This document shows positions 26,176 to 38,528 of a stretch of 64,000 nucleotides of DNA, in pieces. The DNA lies in contig LS997564.1 in the NCBI GenBank assembly GCA_000469685.2, forward strand, positions 1,774,001 through 1,838,000, written 5' to 3'. Position 1 is the first letter of the stretch; each line of letters starts with the position of its first letter. The notes beneath the pieces are model-generated. The model saw nothing but the letters and a program-made list of their open reading frames with translations. It did not search any database and had not been told where the DNA came from. This stretch comes from Haemonchus contortus (lineage: Eukaryota > Nematoda > Chromadorea > Rhabditida > Trichostrongylidae). The translations under genes were made by a program, and so were the position numbers.

Positions 26176-27066
26176 ATTTGTTGATGGAAAAATCTCATCA
26201 TTCCTATGCTGACACTTATTTTTCCGTTTTTTCAAATCGCTGCTAATCTAAAATTCTTGATATAACTATGTACCTAGATTGCAAACATGAAGATCTAAAT
26301 TTCGGGTTTTCCACTTGCACCATGAAGTTATAGTTTACCCACTGTAAGAATCGACCTACAACCTCATGGTTACCATTTCCTATACGATTCCCTGAATTTC
26401 CTTTGAATTTGTTTTTCTTCGCATAAACTTAGAATAAAAAGTTTTGAATATTTTTGTATTCACACAATATGACCTAGCCGACAAAATGGAATCGGACAAG
26501 TCAAATTTCAACCTCTCAAACAACGAAACGACCAGAAAAAGCCACAGTATCAACTGCAAAGAGAGTTAAATGGTTGAAAAGCTGAGTTTCTGAAAAGAGA
26601 CGAAATGAGCTACAAAAAGAATTAATGGCGAGTAGAGCAAGGCAACCGGACGCCACGTCAACTCATGCCCGCCCCGATGATCAAACCTCGAATCGAATCT
26701 CCCTTAGATCACAGAAATTCTTAGTTTTTTCTAAGTCAACTTTGGGAGGTAAAAGCACTTAAATTGGGCAGCGTTAGGGGCAAAATCATGGTCGTGATTC
26801 AGTTGAGGATAGAAATAGAGCGAAGGTGTGGACCCATTTTCAGAGTTCTGACACCATTGAACCATTGACCATTGAAGTAAGGAGGGGTCAGAACAAAGTA
26901 ATCGTTTGTTTTCAATTGGTCCGTATTGGTCAGCCTGGATTCCTTAGGCGGCTGTTTAATGTTTCTATTACACCTTATCGCAAATCCAACAAAAACAATG
27001 AATCGACACATCAGTTCATCGGCTCTGAGTCTTGTGCTGGCGCTTCTGTCACGCGGCTGATGAGCC
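26176..27066 (+). promoter_or_regulatory. cutC-CUB spacer with conserved upstream block
   Basis: Non-coding spacer parallel to 15516-16424. The last 280 bp (26780-27066) are shared with copies 1 and 3, including cgcaaatccaacaaaaac and gcttctgtcacgcgg. It is a likely promoter/5'-leader region for CUB copy 2. A duplicated attgaaccattgaccattga lies near 26857-26876. No core promoter motif can be assigned. Confidence 0.35.
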
Positions 27067-30000
27067 ATGACACCGTTTCAATCTTTTTCATGGACAAAGT
27101 GCTTCTTCATCGCAGCCACTTTATCCTTGCATATCGACGCCCGCTACGGCAAGTTTGAATCCTACGGGTCTGATCCCAACTATTTTACTTTTGTTACAGA
27201 TGACGACGTTTGCGGTTGCCCTGATCGGACATATGGAGAGGAGTACGACCGTGGTGAAATCAAACAATGGGCTCATTCGCATAGCTGCACAACTGACCAT
27301 TGCTTTATTCGGGTAATTTCAAATCAGATCCTTCAAGAAAGGTTATCCGACACGGGTAACAATTCAACTACGGTAGCAAGGCATAAAATTGTAGCAGAAC
27401 GAACTGAATCATACAAATATAGAGCTTGTTTCCAGAAAATATTTCCCCTCAGCTGCATGCTCACAGTATCGTTAGGTGACACCTCTGATTACAACTGCTA
27501 TATAAGGGGAAGACAGCGACTGTATTTGTAGATTTGAAAATGACAAAAAATCAAAATATTACTTTCGCAAATTTTGCTACAACACCTCGACTATTCCTTG
27601 CAGGACATAGTTTCAGATTATTTTCAGGTAAAACCAGGAAGCAAAACAGGACTCACGCTATTTCTGGAGTCTATCTTATTAAACCCTAACGATACTCTGA
27701 AACTTTCTCAATACTTCCCAGTAGACGACTTTGAAACAGCTTCGCTACATTATGTCAACGTCAACAGGTAAGCTCATACGAGAAGCTTAACACAAACTCT
27801 TAGAAGTAATGATAAATGATATTAGTTCATCGAAATCTAGATAGGGTTTTTTTTTTGAAAAAACTTCTGGAACTTTTGATTCTCGATCGATACCCGCGAT
27901 GTGTCTATCATGTGATAGTTGTGGAACATTTTAGAAGATTCTCCGTAAAAGTTGAGTGAGGGCAGGTGCGCTCCCTGGGGTCTGAGTACGATCTTGATTT
28001 TATAGTAGGAAGACCCCAGTGTAGACAAATAACGGTGTTATACTGTTCATTGAATCCCATTAAATGCTGATTAAGCAATAGAGAAGACAAAAATGAAAAC
28101 CTTATCCATTTCGATAAACCTGAAGTAATTAAGACGAATCTAGAAGAAAAGGAAGGCTTCCTATGCGTGCCTGAAATCTGTTTGTTCAAAGCTACTTAGA
28201 ATGACTCCCAAGCAACAGTTCTGAGAAGCATTATAGTTTACTTCAGCTCCTACCGTCTATCGACATTCACTGCTGCTGTTGGTGTTGGCTTCGAAATTGA
28301 GTACAAGTTTCAGCAAAAGGGCGAAGAGTACCGTTCATCGTCTTTCACGTTTTCTTTCGAACGAGTTGGACCAGGTACCATAATGAACTCCATCTCTTTC
28401 ATTCATAACAAAAAGGTTGTAATGAAGGGATCAAGTTGATTTATATCCCTGTTGTGCCTGACTTTAAATGGGGAGCATAAAAGCAACGGTCGTATTTTGC
28501 TTATCAAGGATTTTCAAATTAAAGCGCTCAAACGATGCTTCAAACTTTGATTTGATTTTCATTCTATGTCAGATAATTAGAAGTCAGCCATTCAATACCT
28601 AAATGATTTCAAAAAGTTGACGACTTGCTTCATCCATCTGGAAGAAATACTATGTGGGGCACCCAGGGCTGCCACCATATACGTGGTAATGTTTTTAGCG
28701 CTAATTGGTTTCCCTTTGTAGGCGTCCATTAATGCAACTTCTTCCTTTCGCCGTACGGGGGGAATACTTATCTATTTATTCGCTTATTTAGTTCTCTGTT
28801 TATAAGTCAGAGCAACATGCCCGTTCCCGAAGGGAGCGATAAGAGCACAACATGAGTCCGAGAAAATAAGAGACAGAGCAAAAGGAACCAAAAAGAAATG
28901 ATGGAAGACAGAAGTAGCACAGTTGGCGTACATACAATTAGAAGACAAGATTGGATAGTACTGGGATTTGATAAATATGCACTTGGTCCAAGCAATCGGC
29001 GAAGCAAGCCGATGCATGGGTTGATAATTTCATCTCCCAGACACTTCCGAGACTAATCAAATGATCTCTTTGGAACTAACGGGTTGGTTGGCTTGTGCGG
29101 GTATCGCTCCAGTATTGAAACCGCGTACCATTTGCAAGGGAACTGTGTACTGTGCAACAGTAAATTATTTTGATTACAGATAAAGACATCCCTGAAGACA
29201 TTCAGTGAATTCCCTTTCAGATGTAAAACTTTGCCCACATCCACTGCTTCGCGCGGCTGTTAACATCACAAACGTTCAAGACATCGAAAGACTGGGGCCA
29301 ATACGTGCGTACCTAATAAGTTGCTCAGCAACCAATCCCATGGATAAAATAGAAAATTTACAGGCTGCCCCTTCCGAGTAATTTCGTCCGTACCGGGTCG
29401 AGAGATCCTTTTGAATTTCACCGACTTAGCGGGAACGACTTTTCTTGAGCGGCAAGAAAATGGTGATTTCAGGTAAGTGACGGGTGCTCCTACTTCTACC
29501 TTTTTGCTCATTTCTGTTTTTGAATGTTATTCGAAGCTAGCAGTGGAAGGATTAGATCAGACGTCATTGCTTCTCTGGATTTTCTTCAAGCCAGGAATCT
29601 TAACCGAAAATATTGCCAACAATTGGAATGAATAAAACTGTAATTACCTGAAACGCATTTGATCCAACGTTGGCTTAAGTGGAGTGGAACACTCAAGTTT
29701 TCATGAGAATGATAGCTGTTCATTGGAAAGCACTAGAAAATCCATTATTGTACTTTTTAGGATCTTCACACCTGAAGGTTTGAGGGCGTATGACGAGGAA
29801 GTAGATTTCGTACTCGAAGGCCTATCTCCATATCACCCTCCACGCTACAACAGCACTTTCAAAGAGCTTATCGAAGACCGTAAGTTGGTTCTTGTGCTAA
29901 TTCTATGTACTTCTGACAGAACGCCAAGTTCGCTGAGCTATCAATTGGGATTTTGCATTCCTGTTAGTACGGTAGTACAATCCAAACCTAACCATAGATG

Positions 30001-33000
30001 TTCCACTGACTAACCATTCTAGACGGAGCAGTTCTCCTGTGGCAAGAAATACCCACAGCCAGTGCTTCTTCGGTGCCGTGACGTCAATCCCTGCCCGCCG
30101 TCATTCTTTTCTCTATGGCTTGATAATTTTTTTGTTATCTATCCAGAGCAATCCTGAGCAATAATGACATTTCGTCGTATGTTTGCTGACAAGGCAACAG
30201 GCACAACGGCAACGACAGAAGTCGCGACTCAATCCCGTGTCTAGGCTTGTCGGTGAACTGAGCCACTCTTCTGAGCTGAGGGACGGTATGAATCGATAGT
30301 GATTGAGCGTGGTACTCCGGAGTGGGAGGTTGATTGAACCATATGCGAGACTCAAGGTTACAGTCTTATTGTTATTGCAACACCTTCGAGATGAGGTCGC
30401 ATCACTAATCAGTAAAATAAAAGGATAAAGATAAAGTTTTTGGCGTTAATCAATCCCGTCTGAGGGATGCGCCCCCGCACTCGACTTCCATTCAGAATCG
30501 TAGTGGCGTTCTGAGTGCGTATGTGGCCTATACAATGACTTGCGGTGGCCAGCCTATGTACAAGTCAGTGCTTTCATCCTCCCAGACAAGTCTGGTACCA
30601 ATTCACCGACCCCGGAGGGATGCAGGCTTGGTTGCCCTAGGCGGGCATTGATCCGGGATTTGAACCCCTGACCGTGCGTGTGATATAGTGCGCCACTTGC
30701 CACTACACCACCTCCGCCCATAATCAGTAAAATAATAAGCGGAAAAGGAGGCAAATTATTTTGATTATGTTAATAATAATATACAGGAGGGAGAAGAAGG
30801 AAGTTCGACATCACAGTGCAACCATGAGATCCGTTACAAAGGTGTCAATTTGCATTCACAGGCCTAAACCTTGTCTCACCTTGAACAAACCCTGAACTAC
30901 CATAAGAGTAGAAACCACTTATATCGGTTAACATTTACCAACTAGGCAGCAGAACGGCTATTTAGAGACGGACCTATCTAGCCCCCGTATAGAAAGTACC
31001 ACAATTTAAAAATATGTATTTTAGCTTGTTACTGTAATGAAAATGACGTGGTCGTGAGTACGAGACCAGTATACACATTATCGCCCGGATTCCCGATAAC
31101 TTATTGCTCTGGGTTCCGATGCAAAAGACGATTCATCCACAACGACACATTACGCCATGGCCATGATTCCCAGTTGGCATTTGCTGTCACTGTGCATTTT
31201 CTCAGTACTCAGGAAACCGATTATCTTCAGTTCTACTCGGATGGAATCACTATGGAACGGTAAGTTTTCGAGAATTCGATTTTGAGACGATCTTACTCCT
31301 GTGGTGAAATCAGGTTCCTATACTCAGATTGAACGGGACCCACAAAGATGTGCAGTTGGTATTCATTGGAGACACTATGGAGACAGAATTCGTTACAGAT
31401 GATAAGATTGTTCAGCATGGATATAACATGACTGTGAAATCGATTCAAATCCCTACTGGTATGTAGAGGCTTTTGTTTGTAAACACTTTACAAAACACTT
31501 TACAAGCCGCTCTATTAAAAAAGGAGCAAAAAGAGCTTTTGAGACTCTTCGATAAACGTGCGTAAGGCACAGATTTCTGTTTTAAAATCAAAAATTGCCG
31601 ATAGATTCTTTTGGTATTCTGACTCCTTGAATATTCTGTTACGAGGTGCGAGATTTTTTGAGTTTACTTTCTTTGTAACTGATTACTGATTGATTTGAGT
31701 AAACAAATTGTATCATTAGGCCACAAGTTTTTACAATTTAAAAAAAATTCGAAGGCTTTCAATCAGATTTTTCCACTTTGCTTTTCTTGCCTCATGAAAG
31801 AGGTCATTTTTGAGCATCCAAATGATAAAAAATAAGGGAATAGACTCAACTTTAGACGGCTGGGAAGAACATATTCGATTTTCGATTAAGTGTTCATGAA
31901 AAATTGGTCTTTCTGGGACCCCCGAACCAAACAATAAAAATTAATCAGCAAGCCCCTGTGCTGAATAGATATTCGATTAACTCAGATGGAGTTTGATCGT
32001 GTGCATGCCAAAAATATGTATTCAAACGCAATAAAATATAATACTAGATGTAACAGATTTACATCAAATATAGGGCGCATAGACGAAATCATCATGTCCA
32101 TCTCGCCACTGTAGGATAGAGTGGGTACATCATCTATCTGAAGTTTCGGATGAACAGTTTGAAATGAAGTCTTTGAAAATTCAAAAAAATTTGAATTTGC
32201 AGAATGTCTTTGCCCTCACAAGGGAGTGAAAAATATGCCAACCAAGGGCGATGCCAGAATGCTTATACCGGCATACTGTGTAGCGGTTTACTGTGAATGG
32301 ATTATCCCATCCATAACAAATGATATGGTAATTTCTAAAGTAGCCTTTTTTATTCATAATTCTACTTTTTTTTACAATTAAGTGCACATTTTTACAGAAA
32401 TTCGCTGCAGTATTCAATTTCACGTCGAAGGCTGATATGCTCACAATAACTGGAAACCAAACAAGACAGTAAGTAATGTACCAGTTCCAGCCCTTACGAT
32501 TGGCAGTTTGATTTTCCTCTTGCCGTATGGCATCTCGGGTATAATTGAAACACAGTACAGCCTGGATGGTCAAGTATATCGAACTGAAAGGTATTACAGC
32601 TGTCAGTACCCTCAAAGTATCAATAAGTCTGAAGGATAAATTCTTTGAGCATTGATTGTTCCCGTCTGAGGGACGCGCCTCGCGTTAATCTTCCATTTGA
32701 GATCGTAGTGGCGCTTGAATGCGTATGTGGTCTATACAATGACTTGCGGTGGTCAGCTGATGTACAAGTCAGTGTTTTTATTCTCCCAGACGAGACTGGT
32801 ATCAAATACTCGGCCTCTGTTACCCAGTAACAGTAAATGACTTTGCCTCGCAGTTAGAGTGGTTTTCGGGTTTACCCAAGTTTGGATGCTTCCTCATTCA
32901 AAATTCTGATACTGTACGTTTCAGATTTTCGACTACTTCGGAAGCACTTGCTAAAGAACTGTGGGAAATTCCGAAAAACTCACCACCAGTCACCATTTTG

Positions 33001-35972
33001 TACAGGCGTAATGTGCAGGCAAATTCTTCTTTACCTTCTGTGATGACATCATTTTTCGTTAGCTGGATGCCCAGAGAAGGTCAAGATCCATAAAGGAGCT
33101 ACCTTGAAAGCAGCGATCAGCACGTACTGCTTTTCTTCCTTTTAGGGTGTTCCTGTGACAACGGCTCTATAAAGAATGCAGTTGTTGGCGAGTGGGATGT
33201 GCTGACGTCGCCCGCGTATCCTCTGTCATACTGTAACGACATGCTGTGCATCACCAGGATCGTCGCTCCGGAAGGGTAATTCATTTGCTCAATCAATAAA
33301 CTTTCCAACTAGGATTTCTTGATGATGAGCAAAACGAAAAGTAACAGAGAAACTATAGTCACGATTTATGCTTGCAACAGTATAGGCGCTGCTCAGAGGT
33401 GGAGAAGTGAGAAGTCGTGAAATCGTGGGCTTGCAGAATGGTGAAATTGCAAAACCCTTCACCCGTATTCGATTTGTATCGACTGGAAATGTCAACAATC
33501 ATGAATTGCTGATTTGAGTGGGGAGAATCAATCAGTCGATATGAATCTGATCACGGTGCAGAATCATGAGATTAGATGACTCACCAACCCTGAGAATTAC
33601 TTCGCTCCGTTCTCAAAGAGTTTTGTGTACGAGAAAGAGTCATGAGACAGCGAGCCGTTCTTACATCCCCCACATCGGGAGGAAGGGTAGATCCGCGCTC
33701 TGATCCGACCCATCTACCACCCAACTGATGTGCACCAAACCTATGAACTTATAACGCTGTGCGAGGAAGGACCAACATCGGCACCATAACCTCAATTATC
33801 GCACTTATGCCTCGTACTGGTGAAGAGACCCTGTTGAATTCTGGGCACGATCAGAACCCTTCAAGGGTGGAGCGGTACCTTCAGCAGTTGCACCCCTCCT
33901 CTTCTGCTATGGAAAACATATTTGAAGGAAATCACACCCCGTTTGGGGAGACAGGACCTTTCCTATGCGTTAGCTTCCACATCATTTTAGCTACACGCAA
34001 CTTTTGTACAACAATTCAGAATCTGTTGATCAATTTTGTTCCAAACAATCGATCTATCGAGATTTCATCAGAAACAATTAGTTTACAGTCATCACGTTGT
34101 ACTGAACATTACCGACTTCTACACGGAACCCTTTAAAGATGAACTGGCGCTATACGATGGATGGAATATCACTCTACGGCCCATGGAAAAGTAAGTGAAA
34201 ATTCGATATCTAATTTCCATAGAGTCATTGGAACGTAATTTAATGGCCACTGAGAGTTCCAAACGGCCCTAGCAAAACCCCTCTAGGACACCTCGCTCGG
34301 AGAGAGAGCTAACTGTGTAGCTAAGAACTGCAGCGAAAGATGAGTGCGTCAGGACTCTATACCCATCATAAACATCTGCTTTGGCGCAGTATGTTCATTC
34401 TACAGCTCCCCTTCTCCCGCCTTCACAGGTGACAAAAACCAACCCTGTCAGAAATGTACGGAAACCCAACACATTGCACATCATAATTACCGTTAGTTCC
34501 CATTCGGAATCGTTCAGACGTCTGAATTAATACTTGTAAACAAAATTCGCGTTTTTCCTTATCTTCAATTTTCAAGGTTCCACGGAAAGAAGAAATTCCC
34601 ACAACTGATCCGAAACTCCAACGAGACCTTATCGCTCGTTTTCAAATCCGACCACGGAGTCTACTATGGTGGATACCGTCTTCTCTTCTCAGCTGGTATC
34701 CTTCTATCTATAGAGAGTTCGAATCAACACAAAATTACATTTCCACGCTCTTGTATCTTCTGGTCGAAATCCACGCAGCGGGTTCAGAAATCCGAATTTT
34801 CCAGCATTACCATGAGTGGACGCAGTCAATGTATTTTACTATTTATCGACTACATATTGAGCTTGGCAGTCTTCAAAACCTTTTTTGTCCAATAACTTGC
34901 TCGATTTCAGAATCTAATGGGGACAGCTACGGTGACGATCACTCAATCATGTACATTTCTATTATAATCATTACTCTACTATCAATTGTGCTCGTTGCCG
35001 GCATCATCGTAGCAGTGTTCAGGAGGTACTGTTCCCGCAAGTGGACGCAGTCAATGTTTTTTTTACTACTTGTCGACGTCATACCGAATTTGGTCCTCTT
35101 CAAGACCAGTTTAGTCCAATTACTTGCACGCCAATGTAATATAGAATACCAATAAAAAAATGGGGGAGATATTTGCGTAGATACTGCGTAACCACGAAAG
35201 ACAATGAATTATCAGGTATGGCTCCAGGTAAACGCCATACACTCTTCCTGAATCCAGGGGATCATTCAGTACTGTATTTAATAACGTAAAGTGAAGAAGC
35301 CCCGGTATGGCATCTGTTTTTTGCAGGTTGACATTCACTGGGCCTTTGGACTAACATAAGGTTTCAAACAAAAGAGCAAAATGAATCTTTACTTTCAAAG
35401 ATCACGCCGCGTATTCAACTCCCACTCAGAGTCCCTGTGCTTCCTAAACTAGTGATTGGCTTACTTTGGACCTAGGTGATGCACACGTTTTCATCACCCT
35501 CCCAAAATAATTTCTTACCAACCAAGCGACCCAGAAAGAAGTGTTAGGGTGAGATTCGGCTATTAAACTGAGCGCCTTGAAGCTACTTCAGAAATTATTG
35601 CCCCTTATCGGCCTCTATTGTAATATATCTGACCAGCCTTAGGTAGATCTCGTCTCTTCATCTACAATCTCATGCTATCGTTTTCCAGAGCACCCAGGCG
35701 ATATGAAAATCCGCTCTATTTAGCCTCCGTTAGCTACTCAGAACATGCCGAGTATGTTTTATTGATATCTGAATCAAGTTTCAAACGGTAATTGCAAAAG
35801 TAAACTAAAAATCAAAATATGTAGTACATAAACAATTGCCTCCTATTCCTTCACTGCCTTTGGGTTCTACCAAAAGGAAAGGTTAAATGTCTAAAAAACC
35901 ACTTGTTTTCAACTCATTCCATTTAAATGCTCCCTTTTCAGGTTGAGAAATGACAGTGATATATATTCCTAA
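27067..35972 (+). CDS. Multi-CUB single-pass membrane receptor, intact copy 2
   Basis: Eighteen exons, all in phase, total 2052 nt (about 683 aa): 27067-27148, 27200-27312, 27628-27767, 28247-28374, 29221-29304, 29364-29472, 29761-29879, 31025-31259, 31328-31458, 32203-32327, 32398-32468, 32925-33079, 33146-33275, 34089-34190, 34577-34695, 34911-35025, 35689-35751, 35942-35972. There is a signal peptide (about 1-25), then five CUB-like modules: exons 2-4, 5-7, 8-9, 10-12 and 13-15. Modules 3-5 open with C-x-C. Typical CUB text is SPAYPLSYCNDMLCITRIVA and DELALYDG. The transmembrane helix is in exon 16 (ISIIIITLLSIVLVAGIIVAVF, split here as about 628-649). The tail has YENPLY, an FxNPxY-type sorting signal, and ends LRNDSDIYS. 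Intron 1 uses a GC donor (gcaagt). A SINE sits in intron 7 and another in intron 11. CUB assignment and endocytic role are inference. Confidence 0.85.
30421..30720 (-). mobile_element. tRNA-derived SINE, full copy
   Basis: A 300-bp insert flanked by a perfect 15-bp duplication taatcagtaaaataa (30406-30420 and 30721-30735). On the - strand it begins with a tRNA-like head: GGGCGGAGGTGGTGTAGTGG holds an A-box, and GGGGTTCAAATCCC is a B-box. A tRNA-unrelated body and a ctttatc tail follow. It lies in intron 7 of CUB copy 2. Related copies are at 32641-32800 and 56545-56808. Confidence 0.85.
32641..32800 (-). mobile_element. SINE copy lacking the tRNA-like head
   Basis: Shares the body of the SINE at 30421-30720 (cccgtctgagggacgcg, gatcgtagtggcg, tctatacaatgacttgcggt, ctcccagacga). 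It stops near ctggtatcaa, before the tRNA-like part, so it is 5'-truncated. It lies in intron 11 of CUB copy 2. No clear target duplication seen. Confidence 0.75.
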
Positions 35973-36817
35973 ATGCTACTCATTCAGGTACACAAAAGAG
36001 AGGTATGATGATACCCATATTGAAAAATCTTACAGTCCCCATCATGTGTTTGAACAGCAACAAATATAAATTATTATTGTGTTAAAATTTCAAGAGGGAG
36101 TCTGCACTAAAAAGCTCATCAATCTCTTCTCTGATCTGCTTTTGATGAATGGCTCCGGGGAACAAAAAATATGAATTTTGTAAATTATCTACTCTTGACA
36201 CACAGAAACACTTGTACCGGTGAAATTTCCCAAGAAATCTAATATTACATAGGTACCAGTTGGAGTATCTTGTGCAGCAGCTAAGCTCCCAATCATCTTA
36301 ATGATGAATAGCCAACTCAACTTTTTTATTAAGAAAAATTTTCAGATCCGAAACATTATTGAAGAGATACTAAACTCCGGAGTCGTTTGGGCTTCTTCGG
36401 GCTTATTTTCAAATGACTTCTCAACATGAATTCAGAAGTTTTGTAGACTCCATATTAAATCGTGATATTTTCATTACTCATGTATATCTCAACGAAATAA
36501 TATTCTCTTTGGCTGCACAAATTATAAACTTTGTATAGATCGATATTACCATTCTTGTTTTGTTATGGGCATGTAATAAATCCTCTTATACTGTGGTTGT
36601 ACTTCAAATGCACAAATGCACTATTCTCCAATTGGTCAGTGCAAAAGTGGACAGATGACGGACTGAACAGGCAACGAAGATGGCTATAAATGACACGCTC
36701 TGCACCCATCTGAACATTTCTTTTCGTTTTTCACCCCCCTTCCCCTGATTTTCCAAACACTCAGCACATATCATATTACCTTACAATGCTTTTTGAGGAG
36801 GCTGCCCTCATCATCTA
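35973..36817. other. 3' flank of CUB copy 2, no gene
   Basis: Parallel to 8201-9340 downstream of copy 0. Likely contains the 3' UTR and cleavage region, but no single polyadenylation signal can be chosen with confidence in this AT-rich sequence. Confidence 0.5.
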
Positions 36818-37727
36818 TTAGGTTGATGCATAATTATTGCGAATTTTTTCGCGGCTCTTTTTCTCTTGAAAGAATTTGACTTTCGGGTTCGGGTTTTTTC
36901 TAGAAATGATCTACTTGATTTCCTCTACAAGAATATACTCGAAAAACCATCCGCATATTCGCAAAATTAGGCTTTACTACTTCGAGAAAGATTGGAAGGT
37001 GGCACAGTCATTCCGCGATCTCGGTAACTTTTCGGCGATCGCTCATTAGGTGATCTCGTGAAAGTACACATGACTTCCTGGCGGTCAAACACGGTCAAAT
37101 ACGGTCAAAAATTTTGATATTTTCCACTTCCCTGCATTTTACCTGCCTCTATATATTAGGTTGATGAATAATTATTGCGGATTTTTCCAGCAAAGTTTAC
37201 TTAAAGAAACTATGGAAATACTAGGCAAAGACATATTCAAATAATTACTCCGGAACTTATTCATCATCTACGTCAAGCACTGCTTCCCATTGGCTAGGTA
37301 GTCGGATCAAAGGCGAAGAGTTTTTGATCCTTACGGCCGATCCACGCCGTGACATCGGCCAACAAGTCATCCAAATCGACGTAACCTCTATTCTCTAGCC
37401 ATTTTTTCGATGGACGGTTGACGTGATGATCCATAAAAGTTCCTGCTGGTGAATATGGCAGATTTAGGGGCAGATCCCTTTCCTTAGTTGGCTTTGGCTG
37501 ATTGTTCGATCGCTGAAAAGTTACTGAGATCGCGGATTGACTGTGCCACCTTCCAATCTTTCTCGAAGTAGTTAAGCCTAATTTCGCGAATATGCGGATG
37601 GTTTTTTGAGTATGTTCTTGTAGGGGAAAACAGGTAGATTATTTCTAGAGGAAAACACGAACTCATTATCCGAATATCGAGAGAAAAAAGCCGCAAAAAA
37701 ATTGGCAGTAGTTATGCATCAACCTAA
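36818..37727. mobile_element. Fold-back mariner element
   Basis: Flanked by TA, with termini ttaggttgatgcataattat and atgcatcaacctaa. Beyond the short termini the arms are long. Positions 36880-37050 and 37500-37680 are reverse complements (agattggaaggtggcacagt against actgtgccaccttccaatct). Between them, 37157 onward is a second mariner end (ttaggttgatgaataattat) followed by the C-terminus of a mariner transposase in reverse (RPSKKWLENRGYVDLDDLLA). This looks like a rearranged, non-autonomous palindromic derivative. Confidence 0.8.
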
Positions 37728-37796
37728 TAGTTCAAGAGCCCAGCTTGGCCCCTCTTCGGGTTTCCAAGCAAAACCCCAGAACTGATTATTGAGATC

Positions 37797-37972
37797 TGGT
37801 CCACCGCGTGCGAACTTTCGTTCGTAAGTTGCAGCTGTTCGTTATGACCAAACCTAAAGTGGCAACTTCATATATGTACAAAAAGAATGAGAGCAGCCTA
37901 ATGCTGGAAGACTGTGAGCGAAGAAAGTATTAGAGTCGCCGGGTTTGTCTCCGATGCAAGACAAAGTTATAG
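37797..37972 (+). pseudogene. cutC: cutC exon remnant (unit 3)
   Basis: Aligns with the cutC exon at 23798-23969 (ctggtccaccg, ctgttcgttatgacc, aagtggcaacttcat, gcctaatgctggaaga, gtcgccgggtttgtctccg). It has in-frame stops and no acceptor. The following cutC exons are deleted: within 100 bp the sequence jumps to the upstream region of CUB copy 3. Confidence 0.65.
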
Positions 37973-38249
37973 CTTCTTCTCAAGGTATACCTTCTGAACA
38001 ATTAGGCAAAGAGACGAAGAAATGGCATGGTTTCTAGCACCAAAGAGGGTACACATCTGATCATGAAATGACGAAAGTGAGGAAAACGTCAAAAAAATCC
38101 TTGGAGCAATGGCAGATCGCCACCTCCACTTATACCCGCCCCGATGACCAAACCCCAAATCGAATGTGCTTCAGATCAACGGAACCTTTCATTTTCCCAA
38201 TGGTAACTATATGCTGCCAGATTTGTTTGGGAGGTGAAAACACTGACAA

Positions 38250-38528
38250 CATGTGGCTGTCTCAGCCGAATCATGGTCATGACTCAAATGGGATAGAAAA
38301 AGAGCGAGGACATGGATCCAATTATGGAATTCTGGACACTATCGAAGTAGGGGTCAGAAACAAGATAACCGTTTGTTTTCAATTGGTCGGTGTTAGTCAG
38401 CAAGGAGGATTCCTCAAAAGACTGACATATATTAGACCTTATCGCAGCTCCAACAAAAACAATGAATCGATACATAAGTATCGGCTCTGAGACTTCTGCT
38501 GGCGCTTCTGCCACGCGGTCATTTGGCC
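38250..38528 (+). promoter_or_regulatory. Conserved upstream block of CUB copy 3
   Basis: Matches 16140-16424 and 26780-27066 up to the start codon (cactatcgaagtaggggtcag, gtttgttttcaattggtcgg, ctgctggcgcttctgccacg). Presumed promoter/leader; function is inference. Confidence 0.35.

Noticed and set aside
30640..30720. A tRNA gene on the - strand
   Set aside because: A- and B-box are present, but the acceptor stem pairs poorly, the sequence continues as a SINE body with a target duplication, and relatives exist elsewhere in the window.
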